From contig NC_091012.1 in the NCBI RefSeq assembly GCF_041146395.1, forward strand, positions 14,498,193 through 14,562,192: a stretch of 64,000 nt of DNA, given 5' to 3'. Both the position numbers and the translations under genes were made by a program. Numbering within the stretch: position 1 is the first letter of the stretch; every line of letters begins with the position of its first letter. Positions 35,018-64,000 of the stretch are shown in pieces. Below the pieces are notes generated by a model. That model saw only the letters and a program-made list of their open reading frames with translations. It made no database searches and was not told the DNA's origin. This DNA comes from Eulemur rufifrons. Its lineage: Eukaryota; Chordata; Mammalia; Primates; Lemuridae.

Positions 35018-35439
35018 CATTTTTAAGTTTCCAATGAAAATCCAAATCTAAAACAACGAAAGCATATACATTGAAATGCTGGGATTTACCATATGTAGAG
35101 AGACATATTCATATGCATTTAAGTATAGAGAAAGATAGTTTGAGGAAAAAGAAGAGACAAAAAGAAAGAATCCTGTGTTGAAAGTTGCTATGTAAATTGG
35201 TCATTTTCTTCCTTTAATTCATTTGTGTATTTGTACTCAAATATAATATATTGGGAATGTGTTTTATATGTGTACTTGATCAAATACACTTTCCTTACTC
35301 CTATGCAATCATCTTATTTGGCATCGTTATTTATTTTGCTATATTTCTGTTTTTCATTGACAAATAATGGTATATGTATATGTAGGACACAATGTGTTGA
35401 CTTTAGGTATACTTTGTGGAAAGATATGTTAAAGCTAAT
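35018..35439. other. Unassigned AT-rich spacer
   Basis: No gene or repeat recognised. Confidence 0.4.
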
Positions 35440-35658
35440 TAACATTTCTCAAAAGAGAGAAATGAATGTTCAACAGGTATATGACAAATTCTCAACCTAT
35501 CTTATCAACAGGGAAATGCAAATTATAACCACAATGAGCTATTAACTCACACCAGTGAGAATGCCTATTCTGAATATGATGAATACTAAGTGCCGGTGAG
35601 GATGTGGAGAAAAGGAAACACTTCTATATTGTTGCTGTGAGTATACATTAGGACTGTC
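35440..35658 (+). mobile_element. Old L1M ORF2 C-terminal fragment, sense
   Basis: The blocks 'gggaaatgcaaattataacc', 'acaatgagctattaactcac' and 'gtgccggtgaggatgtggag' are the decayed ORF2 end of an ancient L1. L1-F inserted at its right end. Confidence 0.65.
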
Positions 35659-35668
35659 TAATTTATTT
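35659..35668. repeat. Target-site duplication, left copy, of L1-F
   Basis: taatttattt precedes the T-rich tail and recurs at 37437-37446 after the inverted segment. The low-complexity sequence lowers certainty. Confidence 0.6.
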
Positions 35669-37436
35669 TTTTTTATTTTGTTATCTATGATGAATTTTTA
35701 TTTATTTTTTATTTATTTTTATTTCAGCTCATTATGGGGGTACAAAATTTCAGGTTACATATATTGACCATGCCCCCCTATCCCCCCGAGTCTGAGCTTC
35801 AAGCGTGTCCATTCCCTAGACAGTACACATCACACTCAATCTGTAGGTATGCACCCATCCCCTCCCCCCACCCCATCCCCCCCAGTCAGAACTTCAAGCG
35901 TGTCCATTCCCCAGACAGTGCGCATCGCCCTCATCAAGTACATATACAACCATCCCTTCCCCCCAGCCTCCACCTCTGTTCGATACCCAATTGGTGTCAT
36001 TCCCAAATGTGCACTTAGGTGATGATCAGGAACACCAGTGTGCCGGTGAGTACATGTGGTGCTTATTTTTCCATTCTTGGGATACTTCACTTAATAGAAT
36101 GGGTTCCAACTCTCTCCAAGAGAACCAAAGACATGCCATATCGCCATTATTTCTAATAGCTGAATAATATTCTATGGTATACATATACCACATTTTGCTA
36201 ATCCAGTCATGAATTGATGGGCATTTGGGTTGTTTCCACATCTTTGCAATTGTGAATTGTGCTGCTATAAACATTCAGGTGCAGGTGTCTTTTTTATAGA
36301 ATGACTTTTGTTCTTCTGGTTAGATGCCCAATAATGGGATTGCTGGATCGAATGGTAGGTCTACTTGAATCTGTTTAAGGTATCTCCACATTGCCTTCCA
36401 CAGGGGCTGCACTAGTTTACAGTCCCAGCAGCAGTGTATGAGTGTACCTATCTCTCCACACCCCCGCCAACATGTATAGTTTTGGGACTTTTCGATAAAG
36501 GCCATTCTCACTGAAGTGATATCTCATTGTGGTTTTGATTTGCATTTCCCTGATGATTAGAGATCTTGAACATTTTTTCATATGTTTGTTAGCCATTTTT
36601 ATATCTTCTTTGAAAAATTTCTATTCATGTCCTTTGCCCACTTTTTGATAGGGTTGTTCAATTTTTTTCTTACTGATTTTCCTGAGTTCTAAATAGATTC
36701 TTGTTATCAGTCCTTTATCTGATGTGTAGTATGCGAAATTTTTTTCCCATTCTGTAGGTTGTCTGTTTACTCTCGTGACTGTTTCTTTGGCTGTGCAGAA
36801 GCTTTTTTAATTTAATCAGGTCCCATTTATTTATTTTTGTTGCTGCTGTGATTGCCTTAGGGGTGTTCTTCATAAATTATTTGCCTAGGCCAATGTCTGT
36901 AAGAGTCTTTCCTATGTTTCTTCTAGAATTCTAATAGTTTCTGACCTAAGATTTAAGTCTGTTATCCACTGTGATTTGATTTTTGTGAGAGGTGAAAGCT
37001 GTGTGTCCTGTTTTAGTCTTCTACATGTGGCTATCCAGTTTTCCCAACACCATTTTTTAAATAAGGAATCTTTTCCCCAGAGTATGTTTTTGTCTGCTTT
37101 GTCAAAGATTAGATGGCTATATGAGGATAGTTTTGTATTTGGATTTTCTGTTCTATTCCACTGGTCTGTGTCCCTGCACTTGTGCCAATATGGATTGGTA
37201 GAATCAACATTGTTAAAATGTCTATACTGCCCAAAGTTATCTACAGATTCAATGCAATCCCTATTAAATTACCAACATCATTTTTCATAGATATAGAAAA
37301 AATAATTTTACACTTTGTATGGAACCAGAGAAGACCCCATTCAGCAAAAGCAATTTTAAGCAACAAAAACAAAATGGGAGGTATTAATTTGCCAGACTTC
37401 AAACTATACTACAAGGCTGTGATAATAAAAACTGTG
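35669..37436 (-). mobile_element. 5'-inverted (twin-primed) L1, L1-F
   Basis: From 35669 to 37190 the minus strand carries the A-rich tail, a two-unit 3' UTR and the ORF2 C-terminal third. At 37191 the orientation flips: 37191-37436 is plus-strand ORF2 sequence that lies directly 5' of the same point in the element (equivalent to about 6472-6715 of L1-A). Inversion with almost contiguous junction coordinates and a candidate target-site duplication outside both ends is the classic twin-priming structure. Frames are broken. Confidence 0.9.
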
Positions 37437-37446
37437 TAATTTATTT
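37437..37446. repeat. Target-site duplication, right copy, of L1-F
   Basis: taatttattt follows the inverted L1 segment. See the left copy at 35659. Confidence 0.6.
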
Positions 37447-37479
37447 GTATTTCAATAAATTTAGTAGGTAACAGGTTTT

Positions 37480-37610
37480 TTTTTTGATAAATGGATGAAT
37501 TATGTAGTGTTGAATTCAGTACTTTTAGTGTATCCTTCATTCAAGTAATATACATTGCACCCAGTAGATAATATTTGATCCCTCAACCCCAATCACCCTC
37601 CTCCCTTCTT
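37480..37610 (-). mobile_element. Older L1 3' UTR fragment, antisense
   Basis: A T tract followed by 'gaattatgtagtgttgaatt', 'catttgcaccc'-like and tgatccctcaaccccaatc blocks resembles the antisense of L1MA/L1PB-age 3' UTRs. Moderate confidence from memory. Confidence 0.45.
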
Positions 37611-37649
37611 ACTCTTAAACATCTATTTTCTCAATACAGCCATTGGAGC

Positions 37650-37718
37650 AAATAGTATAGGGAAATATACATAACCTAAACATTTGTGCCCCCATAATAG
37701 GCTGAAATAAAAAAATGC
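37650..37718 (+). mobile_element. Short L1 3' terminus, sense
   Basis: 'aacctaaacatttgtgcccc' then cataataggctgaaataaaa is the sense form of the L1 terminus seen antisense elsewhere in the window. Extreme 5' truncation. Confidence 0.65.
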
Positions 37719-39930
37719 TTTTTTGGAACCTGAAATACATCTCTTTGAAATAAAATATCAAGGAAGATAGTGCCCTATCACACAATTTCCACATGAAGAT
37801 GAGATGCTAACTACAGTGAGCACCTAGCTTTAAGTTGCAAAATTATCTCCTCCTACATACACTTGAGATGTGTGTTTTTTATTTGAATAAAACCAATTAG
37901 CAAAAAAGAGAGTCTCACTAATTACCAAGTAAATTTCTCTGTATGACAAATTGTGCTGTCAAGTCTTCTTACTTCAAAACTAATTATTTATCTAGAGAAC
38001 ATGTATGTAAAAGGTAGGATTTGCTTTGTAATGTAAAGTAATGACTTTATGTATGTCTTTGAAATCTCTCAGTGGATTGGCATTATGTACATCACATATG
38101 GTTTAATTCAGTAATAAAAGGGTTTTTTATTTCTCTTTTAACTTTGTGGAGAGGTTTTCTGTGTTGGAGATTATGTTCAAAAATATTTCCTGAACACTTT
38201 CCAGAATTAAAAAAATATAACATGAAAATAAAACGTGTCCCCCAGGATTTACACTGGAGGTGCTTTGAAGAGTAGATCCTTCTTTGGCTTCCAGTCACAA
38301 ACTCACAACTGTGCAGCACAGACCTTCACTGTCCCCTCATCTGCACACAGTAAGTTCTCTGTGCCTGTTTGGGGTCTGCTGTCTCATCAAGAGAATACTT
38401 AGACCAGATTCCTATGAAAACACTCTCACAGGATAATAATCAGTAGTACTAGCCTTTCATTAAATGCACCTGACATCTTCAGAACTGAAATGGATTCAGA
38501 GACCATGGGGCCATGACACAAGCCAGAACAAGATAGTGTGCACTGGTTTGAACCCAAAAAAAACCACTTCTGCCTTGTCCTCTTGCCCAAATGCCAGGGA
38601 ATGTGACGTGGGTGCTACTGAATTCATGCCTCTCTGGAGGGCTAAATCTGCAGCTCTGAATTCTGAATCTAAGGCCTGAGGTTTTTCAGGATCCATTAGA
38701 GAAGGTTCCATAAGGGAATCTTTCCTCCTCTTTTCCTTACCTCACTGTAACACCAGAGAATGCACAGCAAATTTGATCCAACCTAGACCTGCCCTCAATC
38801 TGCAATTCAAAAGACAGGGGCAGATTTTGGATTAAGGATGTACAAAAAACTCAAGGGAGACATTTTCTGCAGTGTATGAGATGAACACAGACTTTGTAAA
38901 TTGACTTTGAAAGGACTTTTGAGGGTGGGATTAAAGAATTTTCTAAGTCTTGTGTAGTGTCCTATTATAGTTGTGGGAGAAGAATAGAAAAGCTGGCATC
39001 ACAACTAAATTTTTGTGGAAATTATTGGACACTTATTACTCACCTTTTCTGGTATTTTAAGGATTAAGTCACACAATGTAAAGGCTTCTTCATGGTGCAG
39101 CGTACCATCGTTCTGAGCACACAGTACATGCTCAGTAGACATTGCATTATGCTGGTCTTCACTTTGGAAAATAAGTATCTGTGTTGTGATGAGTGTTGGG
39201 CATAAGACATTCTGTATGCTGTGCTTGTTGTCTCTAGCTGAGTGCTCCTAATAATGGATCTAGGTTGAGCAACATCAGCACTAAAAGGGGACTTGACAAA
39301 GAAGCCAATTAATGTCCCCCTTCCACACCAGCAGACCACTTTTCTTAGAGTGAGGCCCACAATACAACATGATTTCTATTCACATTGATGGTTCAGAGAC
39401 AATTTTTAAGTAATTGCCTCTCAGCCCAACCTTTCAATTAGGACCACCTGGCTAGCTTAAAAGAAACACCATCACCTGTCTATGGGGCTGGGTGGGAACA
39501 TCCATGTGGTTTTAATTGTGCCCCAAATAATTCTAATTTGATACTAGGGTCAAGCATTAGAACTCCCAAATACATTCGTGAGATTGAGTTTAGACTTTTT
39601 TCCAGAGAGAAGTCACAGGGCCTGCTGCTTTGGGTTTCATAGGGGCAGATCAGTGTGGTCCAGATTCCCACTGCTGTAGCAGAAAGTCCTGGCATGTGTG
39701 GCAGGGGGAGGTCACCAAGGGAAAGACAGGAGAACCTCACATTTTAGTCTTTATAAGGAGACATCATACCTGACTGTTTCCTGTGACTAAGAACCAGTGA
39801 GTGTAGCCTTTTCTGCATTTTGTGGTCCTCCTGCTTGTGGATGCTGTGTAAACAGGTGAAGAAATTGTGCTGACTCCTTTCAGGGAATAGTCTCAAGATG
39901 TAATTTTGATTGTTCTACACAATCTCACCT
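37719..39930. other. Upstream region of the zinc-finger gene, mostly unassigned
   Basis: Contains no CpG island or obvious promoter. A possible splice-donor-like cacacag|taagtt occurs near 38349 but no exon can be supported. A MIR-like block lies at 39055-39150, and 39430-39560 vaguely resembles an old hAT-type repeat. The transcription start of the zinc-finger gene is probably in this region or further upstream in the window. Confidence 0.35.
39055..39150 (+). mobile_element. MIR-like ancient SINE fragment
   Basis: aggattaagtcacacaatg, then a gtaaaggcttc block, 'gagcacacagtacatgctca' and gtagacattg, follow the order of the MIR core and 3' half. Strongly diverged. Confidence 0.5.
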
Positions 39931-39967
39931 GAAAAGAAATTTCAGAGTAGGAGAAGGAGAAGAAGAA

Positions 39968-60626
<20,659 letters not shown>

Positions 60627-61168
60627 GCCTTTACCCTGTGCTCACACCTTATGGTACATAAAGAAAAGTCATACTGGAGTGAAATCCTACAGATATGAAG
60701 AATGTGGCAAAACCATTAACCGGAACCCATACCTTACTCTACATAAAAGAAATCATACAGTAGAGAAGCCCTACAAATGTGAAGAATGTGGCAAAGCCTT
60801 CAATAACTGCTCACATCTTACTCAACATCAAAGACATCATACTAGATAAAAGTGAGATAAATGTAATGACTATGGCAGTGCTTTCCCAAAGCATTAGCCT
60901 TAAAATGCACAACAGTACTTATTCTGAAAGTAAACAATAATAATGTAGAGCACTGAACATACCTTTACTTCTATCACAGATCTTATTGGACATGAGAGAA
61001 CTTACACTGAAAGAAACCCTCCAATATTTTCTCAAGCATTGCTCAACATCAGAAAATTTTTAATAGATAGAAACCTTACAAATTTAATGAATGTGAAAAA
61101 AGATTTATAGAAAAGGTATACCTTAAAGAACAACACAGAATTGATACTTAAAACTGCTTTACATATAT

Positions 61169-61174
61169 AATAAA
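61169..61174 (+). terminator. Candidate poly(A) signal (proximal)
   Basis: AATAAA 540 bp after the zinc-finger stop codon. A distal AATAAA lies at 62109. Functional use is inferred. Confidence 0.4.
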
Positions 61175-62108
61175 TTTTGGAACAGATTCAATCAAAAATC
61201 AAGTCTAAATAGATATCAGAGGATTCACAGTACAATGCACTAAGACACTAACACATTCACCTATTTCTTTAAACCAGGTTGTTGATTATAGAGAATAATC
61301 CAGTTAAAATAGTTAGATAATTTATTTTTATGTCAGTTTGAAAAAAGAGAGAGATTTTTTGAGAGTTATAATTACATGTAAAATATATTTTCTGGTCAGG
61401 ATGGGGTGAAAATATAGCAAAGTATAATTTTTTCCTTTTTTGACAAGCAAATATTGATGTGATTCAACTCTCAAAGCAGTAGATGTTATGATTTCATTCC
61501 TAGTATGTATGTGAATGTGTGTGGTTAATGGTAGCTACATCACAGTTATTAGAAGTCTTTCTGTCTTAAGTAGGCATCATTCATGTACTTTTCCATGGAA
61601 AATTGAAATCACTGAAATGTAACATGTATGAAATGGAAAGGTGCTTTGCGGTTGACTTTTAACAAACAGTATTTTAAGTGATGTATAATGTAGGTATACA
61701 GACTAATATTCTTCTCATTATAATCAGAATGAAACAATTACAATATTAGAAATAAATTGTTTTACTAATTGCAAATTACAATGATGAAATAGAGTGAATT
61801 TTGAAATATTTTTAGATTACATGTAAACTTAATTTGTTTTATTAAGTTAAAAAAGGTTTCTATTATGTCAAACATGTTGTAGATTGAATGAAGTGTTATT
61901 TTCCCACTAACATTAACTTGTCTGATGTTACTCAGAGTTGGAGGTAATGGATTGTAAAAAGGTACAATTGGTTACACACTAAAATGACGTCATTTGTGAT
62001 CCTTTTTTTCCAGTGGCTTTAAGTTTCTAATACTTCGAAGAATAATGTTCCCAAAAGTTTTATTATTTTTTATTATTTTTGCAATTACATTGTTACTGTA
62101 ATGCTTAT

Positions 62109-62114
62109 AATAAA
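62109..62114 (+). terminator. Candidate poly(A) signal (distal)
   Basis: AATAAA followed within 30 bp by a T-containing stretch ('gattgtccatttaatg'). Reasonable end for a long 3' UTR, unproven. Confidence 0.4.
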
Positions 62115-63790
62115 GATTGTCCATTTAATGAAAAGCCATCCATTTCTGAACACTGAATGACTACTTGTTCCATTTTATTCTACATTTTTCTTTCAACATG
62201 CAACCTCTTTAGCCAGTGAAGCACAAATAAACACATTTTTTATTTACATGGAATCCAACATACAAATACATCATGGTTAAGATGAACTTTAGTTGTAATA
62301 GATTTACAGAGTAAGTAATTATGTTTGTGTGAATGTGGATGTATACCTATTTTGAAAAGAAAAGAAGAAATATTGGAAAAAATAGGTAATTTCAAAAGTG
62401 TTGAGAATTTACTAGCAAATTAGAAACTTCAAAGATTCTAAAAGCAATTTTTTTTTGCTTTATGTTGAATTAATTTGTTTAAAACCCTAAAGCTTCTAGT
62501 TCAGAACCTGCCCATGCCAGTCCTCTGTTCTTACATGCTTATTACTCATGCTAGACCCGATGTATAATTTTATTATTTCAAAGTTCGTTAAGTATTCTTT
62601 ATATGACATGCTCTTCAATTTGAAGAATGATTTTTATAAAATTTAATAGTGCTCATAAAATAATCTGAAGGTATGAGTAATTCCACAGTGTATCAATTTC
62701 ATTTTATTTACTTAGCACATCCTATATTTCCCTTCTAATTTGGGGAGTGTATTGAAAGTACTTTTGGTCACTGTTTCTTTTTCTTTTGGTCATTGACCTA
62801 ATTGATTTATTGACTGTGTCAGCTAATTTGTTCAAGTAAACACTAAGAAGGATTTATAAATTATGGGGTTGTTTCGATATTTAAATAGAAGGAACAAGTA
62901 CAGGCCAGTGTTATGTATGTAATAGATGCTTTATAATTAGCAATAAATATTTCTGTGGGAATGAGTTTGTGGCTCTAGGTAAGAGATTGAAAATGTCCAG
63001 GGTGAAAAAATGGCACTGATTTTGCATGTGGAGAGAAGAGACCTACAGAACAACCAACGCTTGGAATTTATAAGTGGGAACTCTGCTTCTTTGATTTCAT
63101 AATTTTCTCCAGTTTTTTTGCTATCTTTTTATCTTCATTCCCTTCTACAAATGTTTCTCAGCCATTCTTCTTTCTGCCTATACTTGGGCTACAACTTTCT
63201 CACTGTTGTACTCACCCCCTACCAGTTCACACAGTACTTTAAAAGTTCTCATGAGAAGTGCAGAATTTTTTAACTTGGTGAAAAAATAATTTAACTAGAG
63301 AGTTTGAGGCCATTTATAGGTTATACATGCAGCATTCTGATTACTTAAGATTAGAGAGATTCAGTGTCCTAAGCTAAAAGTAAGAGCCTTAAAGTACAAA
63401 GAAAGATAAACAATTCTGAATGCCAGAGGATTAAATCAAGAACTCAGTATTGTTTGCTTTGTAAAAGCAAAATGTTATTAGATCCTAACATATAATGTCA
63501 TAAATATGAAACCAATTAAATAAGAAAAGCATTAATAAGTGTGTGATGTATATGGTTAGCACTATATAAAGAAACATCAGAACCTGGCCATCTTTTAATA
63601 GAGAGTTTAGGTAAATGAAGAAGTTTGAATTTAATTTTCTATCAATTACTTATAGTACAACATATGTATCCATCTAGAATCTACTTATGGGTGTGTATTT
63701 TCAGTGTATTTTTAGAATTTAATAGAATGATTTCTGTGGATTTAAAATTTGGAATCATCTTTCTTTACTTGATATTTCAATGTTAGAGAA
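62115..63790. other. AT-rich intergenic sequence
   Basis: No gene, Alu or young L1 recognised in this 1.7-kb stretch. Confidence 0.45.
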
Positions 63791-63805
63791 TTTATTTTAC
63801 ATGAC

Positions 63806-64000
63806 TTTATTTCAGTTCGTACAGTACATAGTACACAGTTTTCATTTTCAGTCATCTAACTGTGGCCAACAATTTGGTCATTCTCTCTAGAGGGATCTCG
63901 GATCATGGCAGCTTTTTGATTGAAAATTTCATCAGTGATTTGGCATGCAATCTTCTTTTCTGTGCTGACAGTGGCCAGAGGTGGGACAGTGAGCACTACA
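63806..64000 (-). CDS. Possible 3' end of an unidentified gene or processed pseudogene, cut by window edge
   Basis: On the minus strand 47 codons from the window edge are open to TAG at 63856-63858. The peptide ends in MIRDPSRENDQIVGHS and contains ATVSTEKKIACQITDEIF. An AATAAA follows 45 bp later (63806-63811). Composition (many charged residues, no repeats) and the GC level, higher than the neighbouring DNA, look coding. I do not recognise the protein. The very short 3' UTR and lack of an intron signal in this piece fit a processed pseudogene as well as a terminal exon; no long A tract follows the signal. Confidence 0.35.

Larger units (their letters stand above)
60627..62114 (+). other. 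Zinc-finger gene 3' UTR with decayed fingers
   Basis: Right after the TAA, finger-like sequence continues: [11 protein letters not shown] in the original frame, then a one-base insertion near 60660 shifts it, and two fingers ([23 protein letters not shown] and [23 protein letters not shown] equivalents) end at TAA 60847. Weaker remnants lie at 60975-61140. Poly(A) signals AATAAA occur at 61169-61174, 62109-62114 and 62226-62231; which one is used is unknown. Confidence 0.72.

Noticed and set aside
35730..36018. Proline/serine-rich frames with HSPDSAH-like repeats at several L1 ends
   Set aside because: They translate the C-rich L1 3' UTR units on the non-element strand, seen at every L1 3' end here.
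38344..38355. Possible non-coding first exon donor of the zinc-finger gene
   Set aside because: cacacag|taagtt lacks the G of a GT donor at the expected place and no CpG-rich promoter lies upstream.

Overview
This is mammalian, almost certainly primate, nuclear DNA. Two dimeric Alu elements, near-complete LINE-1 (L1) copies, a family-2 olfactory receptor remnant and a KRAB zinc-finger gene all fit a primate. The Alu middle region and the L1 3' ends (a 'ttatgggggtacaaa' type terminus followed by a C-rich block) look strepsirrhine (lemur or galago) rather than human; that narrower placement is recalled family knowledge, not a search result.

Layout. 1-730: no gene seen. 743-8199: a full-length sense L1 (L1-A) bounded by a 13-bp target-site duplication. 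8.4-10.3 kb: older L1 pieces and a young L1 3' end carrying an internal deletion (L1-D). About 11.0-15.3 kb: a decayed ERV-L class endogenous retrovirus (RT, integrase and dUTPase traces, then a 3' LTR). 15.4-15.8 kb: an antisense olfactory receptor fragment. 16.5-22.4 kb: an antisense L1 (L1-B) with an intact ORF1 but no 3' end, abutting an older antisense L1 (L1-C, to 25.1 kb). 25-34 kb: AT-rich DNA with nested old L1s, an Alu and an interrupted MLT1-type LTR. 34.1-35.0 kb: a sense olfactory receptor pseudogene. 35.7-37.4 kb: an L1 with a 5' inversion (L1-F).

The one convincing host protein-coding gene runs from about 39.97 to 60.63 kb on the plus strand. Four coding exons (15, 127, 96 and 1985 nt) join in frame with matching splice phases. 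They encode a predicted 740-residue KRAB-A/KRAB-B C2H2 zinc-finger protein with 19 canonical fingers, of the primate-expanded ZNF91/ZNF43-like type. Its last intron (16.5 kb) is built largely of antisense L1 DNA, including a full-length L1 (L1-I, 47.3-53.6 kb) with a 16-bp target-site duplication. Downstream of the stop are decayed extra fingers, a 3' UTR, AT-rich DNA, and at the right edge a possible minus-strand gene or processed-pseudogene end (63.8-64.0 kb).

The gene and the repeats may be functionally linked: KRAB zinc-finger proteins of this class typically recruit TRIM28 to silence transposable elements, and this one sits among young L1s. Whether it targets them cannot be decided from sequence alone. 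No bacterial features, CRISPR arrays, tRNA or rRNA genes were seen.
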